Source: an uncultured Bacilli bacterium
Lineage (GTDB): Bacteria > Bacillota_I > Bacilli_A > RF39 > UBA660
DNA length: 15,375 nt
Assembly (NCBI GenBank): GCA_910589335.1
Contig: CAJUTW010000040.1
Coordinates: forward strand, 1-15,375
Direction: 5' to 3'
Notes under the pieces: generated by a model
What the model was told of the DNA's origin: nothing
Seen by the model: the letters and a program-made list of their open reading frames with translations, nothing else
Database searches by the model: none
Shown here: positions 1-5,744 of the stretch, in pieces
How positions within the stretch are numbered: position 1 is the stretch's first letter
Layout of the letters: each line of letters opens with the position of its first letter
Program-made: the position numbers and the translations under genes

Positions 1-99
1 TCCATACTCATCATAATCAGACAATATATAACTTCCAGTTATTTCAAGAGGTAATTTAAATGTATATATTTTATTAGACTCTAAAAAATAAATATTCAT
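1..99 (-). CDS. N-terminus of an unidentified protein, cut by the window edge (possibly EssC-like)
   Basis: An open frame of 33 codons starts at the ATG at 99-97 and runs off the window at base 1. A GAGGTG ribosome binding site lies six bases before the ATG, so the start looks genuine. The product begins MNIYFLESNKIYTFKLP, followed by a GSY/LSDYD stretch, with no signal peptide. It is transcribed in the same direction as rplL but lies behind the rplL terminator, so it is a new unit. It does not resemble RsmC (YbxB) or RpoB, the usual next genes in Bacillus. From memory, the pattern (a short strand, KIYTF, then GSY.L.D) is reminiscent of the N-terminal FHA-like region of the type VII secretion ATPase EssC. 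That is a weak resemblance over 33 residues and the function should be treated as unknown. Confidence 0.6.
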   Translation of the reverse strand, partial: MNIYFLESNKIYTFKLPLEITGSYILSDYDEYG

Positions 100-120
100 A
101 CTCCACACCTCTTTTTACCT

Positions 121-149
121 TTTATACTAATATAAATATAACACAAAAA
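121..149 (-). promoter_or_regulatory. weak candidate promoter for the partial gene at 1-99
   Basis: A TATAAA at 126-121 lies 17 bases downstream of TTTTTG at 149-144. The -35 is poor and sits in a T-rich tract. The position, between the rplL terminator and the ribosome binding site of the next gene, is the main support. Confidence 0.3.
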
Positions 150-174
150 AACACAAAAAAAAAGAACAAACTCC

Positions 175-204
175 AAAAGAAAAGAAGTTAAATTACTTAA
201 CTTC
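175..204 (-). terminator. intrinsic terminator of rplJ-rplL
   Basis: The arms at 204-197 and 191-184 form a perfect 8-bp stem (GAAGTTAA/TTAACTTC) with a 5-base loop, followed by TTTTCTTTT. The 5' arm and loop contain the last two sense codons and the TAA stop of rplL, so the stem begins inside the gene. It separates the ribosomal operon from the gene at 1-99. Confidence 0.8.
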
Positions 205-561
205 TACAGTAGCTCCAGCTTCTTCAAGCTTAGCTTTGATTTCATCAGCTTCAGCTGTTGGAATATTTTCTTTAACAACACCATTGTTATCAACAATATC
301 CTTAGCTTCTTTTAATCCTAAACCAGTAATTTCTTTAACAACTTTGATAACTCCAACCTTAGCAGCTCCAGCATCAGCGATTGATACTGTTACAACACTT
401 GGTGCAGCATCAGCGCTTCCTCCAGCAACAGGTGCAGCAACAGCTACAGCTGAAGGATCAACTCCAAACTCTTCTTTCATTGCATCTACTAATTCTTTAA
501 TTTCTAATAAATTCATTTCTTTTAAACTACTGATAAAATCTTCTTTTGTTAATTTAGCCAT
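193..561 (-). CDS. rplL: 50S ribosomal protein L7/L12
   Basis: This is the ribosomal stalk protein that binds L10 as dimers and recruits translational GTPases. The 122-residue length is normal. An N-terminal helical dimerisation region (about 1-35, with LLEIKELVDAMKEEFGVD) is followed by an Ala/Gly/Pro/Val-rich hinge (about 36-55) and the conserved C-terminal domain containing KVGVIKVVKEITGLGLKEAK. The start at 561 is preceded by AGGAGG seven bases upstream. The gene begins 23 bases after rplJ and shares its promoter, leader and attenuator, so the L10 and L12 supply is controlled together. The stop codon is inside the terminator hairpin. Rpo genes do not follow directly. Confidence 0.98.
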   Translation of the reverse strand: MAKLTKEDFISSLKEMNLLEIKELVDAMKEEFGVDPSAVAVAAPVAGGSADAAPSVVTVSIADAGAAKVGVIKVVKEITGLGLKEAKDIVDNNGVVKENIPTAEADEIKAKLEEAGATVEVK

Positions 562-584
562 TATATTTTCCTCCTATTTTTAAA

Positions 585-1079
585 TTAATTTTCTTCTTTT
601 TGTTGACTATATAAGTCTAAGCATATAGATAAGTCTTTTACTAAACCTATCATACCACCAGCAAGCATAGTAAGTAGTCCATCTCTTGATGGTAAAGTAG
701 CATATTCTGCTAACTTAGCTTGATCTGCTTTTTCTCCATCTACAATCCCTACTTTTAAAACTAATGCTGGGTGTTCTTTAGCAAATTCAGATAAAACCTT
801 AATTGGAGCTATTTGATCATCACCAAATGCAAAAGCACTAGGACCAGTCAAACCTTCATTAAGATCAATACCTAAATCATTAAAAGCTCTAGCCATTAAA
901 GTATTTTTATATACTTTATAATCAGAATTTGACTCTTTTAATTTAATACGTAATTCTTTTGCTTCACTATCAGTAATACCACGATAATCAAATAAAACGA
1001 TAGTTTTAGCGTTTTCAGTACGCATTTTAATTTCATCAATAACTGTTTGCTTTTGCTCTAAGATTTTCTTACTTGCCAT
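585..1079 (-). CDS. rplJ: 50S ribosomal protein L10
   Basis: L10 forms the base of the ribosomal stalk, binding 23S rRNA with its N-terminal domain and L7/L12 dimers with its C-terminal helix. The product is 164 residues, normal for the family, starting MASKKILEQKQTVIDEI and containing FDYRGITDSEAKELR and the YKVYKNTLMARA segment. The ATG at 1079 is chosen because AAGGAGGTG lies just upstream; an in-frame ATG at 1112 would put that site inside the gene and falls at the foot of the attenuator. The transcript carries an L10 leader and attenuator, indicating autoregulation by the L10-L12 complex as in Bacillus subtilis. Confidence 0.98.
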   Translation of the reverse strand: MASKKILEQKQTVIDEIKMRTENAKTIVLFDYRGITDSEAKELRIKLKESNSDYKVYKNTLMARAFNDLGIDLNEGLTGPSAFAFGDDQIAPIKVLSEFAKEHPALVLKVGIVDGEKADQAKLAEYATLPSRDGLLTMLAGGMIGLVKDLSICLDLYSQQKEEN

Positions 1080-1106
1080 AATACACCTCCTTAATCTATT
1101 TAGGGA

Positions 1107-1216
1107 TGCCATAAAAAAGTTCCTAATATATAGACATATTAAGAACTTTTTGATTACTAACTAAAGTCCTCGGTAGGATTTATTTTTATACCTACTGTCT
1201 ATGGCACCAATAAATT
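1107..1216 (-). promoter_or_regulatory. L10 leader RNA controlling rplJ-rplL
   Basis: The untranslated leader of rplJ contains the hallmarks of the Firmicutes L10 leader: a TGCCATAGACAGTAGG segment (1206-1191) and, after a short A/T-rich loop, CCTACCGAGG (1177-1168). GTAGG and CCTAC pair (1195-1191 with 1177-1173). In Bacillus subtilis this type of element binds L10(L12)4 and controls transcription attenuation. Here GAGGACTTT at 1171-1163 can alternatively pair with AAAGTTCTT at 1149-1141, the upstream arm of the terminator, giving a predicted antiterminator. TGCCAT (1206-1201) is also complementary to ATGGCA (1112-1107) across the leader. Confidence 0.88.
1113..1151 (-). terminator. transcription attenuator in the rplJ leader
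   Basis: A stem of 16 positions with a single mismatch forms between 1151-1136 and 1129-1114 (loop of 6 bases). Its 3' arm ends in GAACTTTTTT, a U-tract. It sits between the L10 leader and the rplJ ribosome binding site, so reading through it is needed to express rplJ-rplL. The 5' arm is shared with the predicted antiterminator pairing, so the two folds exclude each other. Confidence 0.85.
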
Positions 1217-1222
1217 GTCTTT

Positions 1223-1251
1223 ATTATATACTATAAAATCCTATTTGTCAA
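1223..1251 (-). promoter_or_regulatory. consensus promoter of rplJ-rplL, embedded in the 3' end of rplA
   Basis: TTGACA (1251-1246) and TATAAT (1228-1223) are separated by exactly 17 bases, a perfect match to the housekeeping sigma consensus. The -35 hexamer lies within the codons just before the rplA stop (TTT GAC AAA TAG). The expected start site is near 1216, which gives a leader of about 137 bases before rplJ. Confidence 0.93.
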
Positions 1252-1936
1252 AATTATTTTCAACTTTTATTCCAGGACCCATAGTAGAAGCTATAGAAAT
1301 ATTTTTAACATATTCACCTTTTACTGTAGCAGGTTTAATTCTTAAGATTTGTGCAACAAAAGCATCTAAGTTTGCTATTAAATCTTCTTCACTAAATGAA
1401 ACCTTACCAATAATTCCATGAATATTTCCAAAACTATCAGTTCTATATTCAACACGACCAGCTTTAACTTCTTCTACTGCTTTAGTAATATCCATTGTAA
1501 CTGTTCCAGTTTTAGGGTTTGGCATTAAACCTTTTGGACCTAAAACTCTACCTAATTTACCAAGTAATGGCATCATATCAGGTGTTGCAATCATAGTGTC
1601 AAATTCAAACCAATTTTCTTTTTCTATTTTTTCTAAGATATCTACATCTCCAACAAAATCAGCACCTGCATCTTTTGCTTCTTGTGCTTTTGGACCTCTA
1701 GCAATAACTAAAACTCTTTTAGTTTTTCCTGTTCCCTTAGGAAGTACAATTGCACCTCTTAATTGTTGATCAGCCTTTTTTGTATCTAGATTTAATCTCA
1801 TAGCTACTTCAACAGACCCATCAAATGAACTTACAGAAGTCTCTTTAACTAATTTTACAGCTTCTTCTTTTGAGTAAACTTTATTCTTTTCTATTTTAGA
1901 AATAGCTTCAGTATACTTTTTACTTCTTTTTTTCAT
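1241..1936 (-). CDS. rplA: 50S ribosomal protein L1
   Basis: L1 binds the mobile L1 stalk of 23S rRNA and, in many bacteria, represses its own mRNA. The 231-residue length is typical. Visible family signatures are GTGKTKRVLVIARG, GLMPNPKTGTVT in the second domain and STMGPGIKV near the C-terminus. The ATG at 1936 follows AAGGAGGA at good spacing. The gene lies 87 bases after rplK, and that gap contains an L1-type RNA element that would place rplA translation under L1 control. Its last codons double as the -35 box of the rplJ promoter. No separate terminator is visible after the gene; transcripts probably run into the rplJ leader and attenuator. Confidence 0.98.
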   Translation of the reverse strand: MKKRSKKYTEAISKIEKNKVYSKEEAVKLVKETSVSSFDGSVEVAMRLNLDTKKADQQLRGAIVLPKGTGKTKRVLVIARGPKAQEAKDAGADFVGDVDILEKIEKENWFEFDTMIATPDMMPLLGKLGRVLGPKGLMPNPKTGTVTMDITKAVEEVKAGRVEYRTDSFGNIHGIIGKVSFSEEDLIANLDAFVAQILRIKPATVKGEYVKNISIASTMGPGIKVENNFDK

Positions 1937-1953
1937 TTTTTCTTCCTCCTTAT

Positions 1954-1982
1954 GTGGTAAAAGCGGATTTAATTCCTTCCAC
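1954..1982 (-). promoter_or_regulatory. predicted L1-binding RNA element upstream of rplA
   Basis: In the transcript, GTGG at 1982-1979 pairs with CCAC at 1957-1954. Inside it, two bases (AA) on one side face seven bases (GCTTTTA) on the other, then a GGA/TCC helix closes a small loop. This 2/7 asymmetric internal loop between two short helices resembles the L1-binding fold of 23S rRNA and L1 mRNAs. The element ends within a few bases of the AAGGAGGA ribosome binding site. The same layout occurs before rplK. Confidence 0.7.
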
Positions 1983-2023
1983 TAGGTAAAACCTATATGA
2001 TTGAATCTTAATTAATCTTAATT

Positions 2024-2452
2024 TTATTGCTCTTCAATAGCAATACCCATATTTTTTGCAGTACCAGCAACAATTTTCATTGCTTCTTCTACAGTATATG
2101 CATTTAAATCTGGTAATTTTATTTCTGCAATTTCTCTTAATGTTGCTTGAGAAATTGTAGCAACAACTTCTTTTGCTCCTTTAACAGAACCTTTTTGTAC
2201 CTTAGCAAATTTCTTTAATAAGAAACTAGTAGGTGGAGTTTTAATTACGAAATCAAAACTTCTATCATCAAATATAGAAATTTCAACTGGTAAAACATCT
2301 CCCATTTTATCTCTAGTAGCATCATTATACTTTGTACAAAATTCTTGTAGATTAATTCCTGCAGGTCCTAGTACAGTTCCAACTGGTGGAGCTGGTGTAG
2401 CTTTTCCTGCTGCGATTTGTAATTTTATTTTTTTAACTGCTTCTTTTGCCAC
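2024..2452 (-). CDS. rplK: 50S ribosomal protein L11
   Basis: L11 is part of the GTPase-associated centre, binding 23S rRNA near the stalk base. The 142-residue product is the family length. The N-terminal domain shows KLQIAAGKATPAPPVG and GPAGINLQEFCTKYN; the C-terminal RNA-binding domain ends with AGTAKNMGIAIEE. The start is taken as the GTG at 2452, eight bases after AGGAGG; an in-frame GTG at 2461 would overlap the ribosome binding site. The gene leads a two-gene unit with rplA, preceded by an extended -10 promoter and a leader of about 114 bases with an L1-type element. Confidence 0.97.
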   Translation of the reverse strand: MAKEAVKKIKLQIAAGKATPAPPVGTVLGPAGINLQEFCTKYNDATRDKMGDVLPVEISIFDDRSFDFVIKTPPTSFLLKKFAKVQKGSVKGAKEVVATISQATLREIAEIKLPDLNAYTVEEAMKIVAGTAKNMGIAIEEQ

Positions 2453-2485
2453 GAAAAACACCTCCTATATTTTTAGTTTTCGCGA

Positions 2486-2539
2486 GTGGTACAAATAGCT
2501 TGATTCCCGCTTTTATTAAATGCAAACCATGCTTCCCAC
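2486..2539 (-). promoter_or_regulatory. predicted L1-binding RNA element in the rplK leader
   Basis: GTGG at 2539-2536 pairs with CCAC at 2489-2486. Two bases (GA) face seven bases (ATTTGTA), then AGC pairs with GCT; after an A/A mismatch, TGGTTT pairs with GAATCA, giving a longer upper stem. The outer helix, the 2/7 asymmetric loop and the 3-bp inner helix match the element before rplA exactly in geometry, with different helix sequences. That supports both as L1 autoregulatory sites. The element ends about 20 bases before the rplK ribosome binding site. Confidence 0.72.
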
Positions 2540-2572
2540 TAAATCTATATATAAATTAAATATAGCTCTTAA

Positions 2573-2601
2573 AGAATAACATAAAACATGATTTTTTGCA
2601 A
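2573..2601 (-). promoter_or_regulatory. promoter of rplK-rplA
   Basis: TTGCAA (2601-2596), a 17-base spacer and TATTCT (2578-2573), with TG one base before the -10 (extended -10). The expected start is near 2566, giving a leader of about 114 bases that includes the L1 element. Confidence 0.8.
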
Positions 2602-2672
2602 TGATTAATTTAATTTTTTACTAAAAAAGTTAGATTTTTAATTATATTATTTTATTTAAATATAAATTTAAT

Positions 2673-2704
2673 AAAAAAAAGCAAGATTTAATTTAATCTC
2701 ACTT
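2673..2704 (-). terminator. intrinsic terminator of secE-nusG
   Basis: Arms 2704-2695 and 2688-2679 pair over 10 positions, including two G-U pairs, around a 6-base loop, followed by an uninterrupted run of eight or nine T. It begins a few bases after the nusG stop and isolates secE-nusG from the rplK promoter. Confidence 0.85.
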
Positions 2705-2711
2705 AAAATTA

Positions 2712-3245
2712 TTATGCATTTTCAATTTGTCCAAGTTCTACTTCAACAGAAGTTTCTTGACCAAATAAATCAACAAGTAAAGTAACTTTTTGATTAGTTA
2801 AATCAACTGTATCAACTTTACCAAACATCCCATTAAATGGACCAGCAACAATTTTAACTTGACTACCCTCAGTAAGTTCAGTTTCAACATTCATTCTACT
2901 AATACCCATATTACCTAAAATATTATCAACTTCATATGGTTGTAATGGAGTTGGTTTAGCACCTTTTCCACTAGAACCAATAAATCCTGTAACTCCTGGT
3001 GTATTTCTAACTACATACCACGCTTCATCTGTCATAACCATTTCAACAAGAATATAACCTGGAAACATTTTCTTAACTTTTTCTTTAGTTGTCCCATCTT
3101 TAACTTCTACAACTTTCTCCTCAGGAATAACAACCCTATAAATAAAATCTTGCATATCCATAGATTCAGCTCTCATTTCAAGCTTTTCTTTTACTTTGTT
3201 TTCATGTCCTGAATAAGTATTAACTACATACCATTGTTTATCCAT
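2712..3245 (-). CDS. nusG: transcription termination/antitermination factor NusG
   Basis: NusG binds the RNA polymerase clamp, modulates pausing and couples transcription to translation or Rho. The 177-residue product has the N-terminal NGN domain (WYVVNTYSGHENKVKEKLE at the start, then KMFPGYILVEM and VRNTPGVTGFIG) and a C-terminal KOW domain (VKIVAGPFNGMFGKVD). The length is normal for Firmicutes. It starts 14 bases after secE with a ribosome binding site in the gap. The two form one unit with the promoter before secE and a terminator after nusG. The ATG at 3245 gives the canonical start at the first strand of the NGN domain. Confidence 0.98.
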   Translation of the reverse strand: MDKQWYVVNTYSGHENKVKEKLEMRAESMDMQDFIYRVVIPEEKVVEVKDGTTKEKVKKMFPGYILVEMVMTDEAWYVVRNTPGVTGFIGSSGKGAKPTPLQPYEVDNILGNMGISRMNVETELTEGSQVKIVAGPFNGMFGKVDTVDLTNQKVTLLVDLFGQETSVEVELGQIENA

Positions 3246-3259
3246 AATATAACTCCTTT

Positions 3260-3577
3260 TTAACTAAATAATGATTGAACTAGTGCAAAAATAACATTTA
3301 TTAAATAAAAGAAACCAGAACAAAATAAAATGAAAAATATACTTGAAACCGAATACTTAACCATATTATTTTTAGAAGTCCAATGTACTTTTTTAAATTC
3401 ACTTCCTACACCATTACAAAAGATAAAAAATCTTTCAAATATATTCTTCTTATTTAAATTATCTTTTTTATCTTGTTTTTTATTAGAGACAGTTCTTTTT
3501 TCTTTTTTTACTTCTGTTTTATTTATTTTAGAAGTATTGTATTTATCCTCAACTACTTTTTTTCTAACCTCTGCCAT
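3260..3577 (-). CDS. secE: preprotein translocase subunit SecE with a long lysine-rich N-terminus
   Basis: SecE is the small essential subunit that clamps SecY in the Sec translocon. The product has 105 residues. The conserved amphipathic stretch (about 49-73: RFFIFCNGVGSEFKKVHW, then NNMVKYS) precedes one membrane segment (about 76-101), the single-span form typical of Gram-positive bacteria. The usual WP of this motif is WT here. The first 45 residues are unusually long and Lys/Asn-rich compared with the roughly 60-75 residue SecE of many Bacilli. The ATG at 3577 has GGTGA upstream and the promoter is immediately 5'. rpmG, which often sits just before secE, is not present; the gap is too short to hold it. 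Confidence 0.93.
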   Translation of the reverse strand: MAEVRKKVVEDKYNTSKINKTEVKKEKRTVSNKKQDKKDNLNKKNIFERFFIFCNGVGSEFKKVHWTSKNNMVKYSVSSIFFILFCSGFFYLINVIFALVQSLFS

Positions 3578-3594
3578 ATCTTCACCTATTCCTT

Positions 3595-3621
3595 ATTATA
3601 TCAAAATAAAAACACTTCCAA
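3595..3621 (-). promoter_or_regulatory. promoter of secE-nusG
   Basis: A perfect TATAAT lies at 3600-3595. The best -35, TTGGAA at 3621-3616, is 15 bases upstream, shorter than usual, and falls within the preceding terminator hairpin. The -10 is convincing; the -35 is less so. Confidence 0.6.
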
Positions 3622-3627
3622 GTGCTT
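3603..3627 (-). terminator. modest intrinsic terminator after the gene at 3675-4379
   Basis: AAGCACT (3627-3621) and AGTGTTT (3616-3610) form a 7-bp stem with one G-U pair and a 4-base loop, followed by TTATTTTG. It is weaker than the others in the window, so some readthrough into secE is plausible. Confidence 0.55.
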
Positions 3628-3674
3628 ACATCTATAAAATAGCATACCTACCTGAAAATGTCAATTAAATTTAT

Positions 3675-4379
3675 CTAAACAATACTAAAAACCCATACAA
3701 CTATACTTAAAACTAATAATCCTAATAACACTAATGTTGGAAGTATAAGAATATTTATAAAAGCAGAATCTTTTAATCCATTTATTTGTGAATATATAGA
3801 ATCATTAATTTTATCATTTGTAATAGCTTCTATTCCTATATTTTTTCCACTACTTTTAATTAATGCTTTACCATCTCCACCACCTTCTCCAAGTTGTCTT
3901 TCTAAATCCTGTAAATCTCTATTGCTTTTTTCAATTGCAAATTCACAAAAATAAACTGCTGCACCTCTTTGAATAACACCTCTATAATAAGGTACATCTC
4001 CACTAGGAATAAACTGTTGAAAAGAATCAAAATTTTCTTTTACAAATTCTGGCTTTAAATACTTCAAACTATTAGAATAAATACCAATTTGTACTAAACT
4101 TGAATTAAAAATATCTTCTTTTATCATTTGTCTGCGTCTATCAATATCTTTAGATAATTCTAATAATTTTTTAAATTGAATATGATCTATTTCATTTCCT
4201 AATATTTGAATCTCTGTAGGATAAAAAACTTCAATACAATAACCATGATCATGTATATACTTTAAAGCTCTATCCATATTAAGAAACACAGTTCTAATCT
4301 CTTCTTCACTAGGATGATTACTTAACCACTCAGCCAAAGATATTGATTCATAATTTTTATTCTTAAATAAATTACTCAT
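3675..4379 (-). CDS. unrecognised tail-anchored protein with a pseudokinase-like N-terminus
   Basis: The product has 234 residues and no match I can name. Residues 14-69 follow the layout of a protein kinase C-lobe: SLAEWL (14-19), a helix ending ALKYIHDHGY (38-47) like the ALxYLHxxGI before the catalytic loop, then CIEVFYPTEIQIL (48-60) where HRDxKPxNILL would stand, and HIQF (66-69) where DFG would be. The catalytic Asp, Lys, Asn and DFG are missing, and there is no Gly-rich loop or N-lobe, so kinase activity is not expected. A Gly-rich linker (164-170) and one C-terminal membrane segment (207-233, ending at the last residue) suggest a cytoplasmic protein anchored by its tail. EssB of type VII secretion also joins a pseudokinase-like domain to a membrane helix, but this protein has no external domain. 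GGGTGA precedes the ATG. It is flanked by terminators and probably forms its own unit. Confidence 0.85.
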   Translation of the reverse strand: MSNLFKNKNYESISLAEWLSNHPSEEEIRTVFLNMDRALKYIHDHGYCIEVFYPTEIQILGNEIDHIQFKKLLELSKDIDRRRQMIKEDIFNSSLVQIGIYSNSLKYLKPEFVKENFDSFQQFIPSGDVPYYRGVIQRGAAVYFCEFAIEKSNRDLQDLERQLGEGGGDGKALIKSSGKNIGIEAITNDKINDSIYSQINGLKDSAFINILILPTLVLLGLLVLSIVVWVFSIV

Positions 4380-4414
4380 CTAATCACCCTACCTTATATA
4401 TATTGTAAAACAAA

Positions 4415-4447
4415 ATAAAAAAAAAGACAACTTCATTTAAATTGTCT
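4415..4447 (-). terminator. intrinsic terminator of mrnC-rlmB-sigH
   Basis: AGACAATTT (4447-4439) and AAGTTGTCT (4433-4425) form a 9-bp stem with one G-U pair, followed by nine T. The 5' arm contains the last codons of the sigma factor and the stop codon lies at the arm/loop boundary. Confidence 0.88.
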
Positions 4448-5036
4448 CTTTATAAAAAACATTTAATAATTGTTCTAATTTCCTTTTAGCTGATCTATTT
4501 TTAAATTCCACTGTACTAGTCGGTATATCTAATAATATACTTATTTCTCTATAACTAAAACCATTTAATCTTAATTCAAAAATACAACTATTTTCAAAAG
4601 GTAAAGAAATAATTAATTCTTTTAAAATCTTTTCTATCTCATAATCATTACTAATCATTTCTATATCAGCTTTTTGATCTAAAAAAATATTATCATATTC
4701 TTCAATAGAAACATAATTATTATTTGACACATTTTTAGTTTTATTAGAAATATTTCTACAAAAAGATAATAAAGCCCTTCTAATACATAAAACAGTAAAA
4801 GTATAAAATAATGTTTCTTTTTCTTCATTAAAATTTATGATAGATTTTTGAAAAGCAATTAAAGCTTCTTGAAAAAAATCATCAAAGTCATACCCATAAC
4901 TATTATATTTCTGATAAAATTCACTAGCTAAATTTTTAATTATCGGTAAATACTTCTCATATAATAAATCTTGTGATACTTCATCATTTTCTCTAACCAT
5001 ATAAATTAATTCATAATCATTTTGTTTATAATTCAT
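4437..5036 (-). CDS. sigH: sigma-70 family RNA polymerase sigma factor, SigH-like
   Basis: The 199-residue product has a sigma region 2 (about residues 20-95, with DFDDFFQEALIAFQKSIINF for core binding and the aromatic-rich TLFYTFTVLCIRRAL segment) and a C-terminal region 4 helix-turn-helix (about 150-190, GFSYREISILLDIPTSTVEF then NRSAKRKLE). It lacks regions 1 and 3, as alternative sigma factors do. The position rlmB - here - secE-nusG is that of sigH in Bacillus, which supports the symbol; the length is slightly shorter than the roughly 218 residues of Bacillus SigH. The ATG is five bases after the rlmB stop, so translation is probably coupled. In Bacillus SigH acts in post-exponential growth, sporulation and competence; whether this organism does either cannot be told from the window. 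No anti-sigma gene is adjacent. Confidence 0.85.
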   Translation of the reverse strand: MNYKQNDYELIYMVRENDEVSQDLLYEKYLPIIKNLASEFYQKYNSYGYDFDDFFQEALIAFQKSIINFNEEKETLFYTFTVLCIRRALLSFCRNISNKTKNVSNNNYVSIEEYDNIFLDQKADIEMISNDYEIEKILKELIISLPFENSCIFELRLNGFSYREISILLDIPTSTVEFKNRSAKRKLEQLLNVFYKETI

Positions 5037-5041
5037 TTAAC

Positions 5042-5740
5042 CTACTTTCTATTTCGAACCACTTCATATATCATAATACCTGCAGCAACACTCGCATTAA
5101 GACTATTAGTCTCTCCATACATAGGAATTTTAGCCAAAAAATCACAATTTTTAGCAACTAAATCAGAAATTCCTGATCCTTCATTACCTATAACTAATGC
5201 AATCTTTCCATTATAATCTATCTTTCTATAATCTACACTATTTTCTAGTGCAGTACCAACTATCCAAAAACCATTATCTTTTAATTTTTTTATAGTATTA
5301 ACTAAATTACTAACAGAAATAATATTTATATTATCTAATGTACCAACACTAGTTTTCATAACAGTAGCATTAATTTGAACTTGTCTATCTCTTGGCATAA
5401 TAATAGATTTTACAGAAGCTGCTTCACACGTTCTAATAATAGCTCCTAAATTATGAGGATCCTCTAAATGATCTAGTATTACAATAAAATCATCTTGATT
5501 TTCAAAAACTGTATTTAATTCTTGATATTTAAAATCCGAAACATATAAAAGTATACCTTGATGTACTCCCTTTGCCAAATTATCAATTTCTTTTTTTGAC
5601 ATATATTTATACTTAATTTTATTTTTTTCAATTAAAGAAAAAATTTCATTATCATTAAATCCCTCTTGTAATATTATTTTTTCAATCTTTTTATTTTTTT
5701 TTAATAAATCCCTAGCAACATTTCTACCATATACTAACAT
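5042..5740 (-). CDS. rlmB: 23S rRNA 2'-O-methyltransferase RlmB (TrmH/SpoU family)
   Basis: RlmB-type enzymes of the SPOUT class methylate the ribose of a 23S rRNA guanosine using S-adenosylmethionine. The 232-residue product has a short N-terminal substrate-binding domain (LVYGRNVARDLLKK at the start, GVHQGILLYV near residue 60-70) and a catalytic knot domain with the three SpoU motifs: DHLEDPHNLGAIIRTCEAA, IALVIGNEGSGIS and IPMYGETNSLNASVAAGI. The conserved Asn and Arg of motif 1, Glu of motif 2 and the SLNxSVA of motif 3 are present. The gene starts 4 bases after mrnC and ends 5 bases before sigH. yacP (rae1), which often separates rlmB and sigH, is missing. RlmB and TrmH-like paralogues are hard to separate by sequence; the location favours RlmB. 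Confidence 0.9.
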   Translation of the reverse strand: MLVYGRNVARDLLKKNKKIEKIILQEGFNDNEIFSLIEKNKIKYKYMSKKEIDNLAKGVHQGILLYVSDFKYQELNTVFENQDDFIVILDHLEDPHNLGAIIRTCEAASVKSIIMPRDRQVQINATVMKTSVGTLDNINIISVSNLVNTIKKLKDNGFWIVGTALENSVDYRKIDYNGKIALVIGNEGSGISDLVAKNCDFLAKIPMYGETNSLNASVAAGIMIYEVVRNRK

Positions 5741-5744
5741 ACTT

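Noticed and set aside
236..583. Open frame of 115 codons on the plus strand opposite rplL
   Set aside because: It is a mirror of the Ala-rich L7/L12 codons, with no ribosome binding site, and rplL on the other strand is certain.
1215..1421. Plus-strand open frame of 68 codons opposite the 3' end of rplA
   Set aside because: It is antisense to a certain gene and to its downstream promoter, without initiation signals.
3578..3674. rpmG (ribosomal protein L33) between sigH and secE
   Set aside because: The gap before secE is 97 bases and filled by a terminator and promoter; a 49-residue gene does not fit and no Cys-pair zinc motif is seen.
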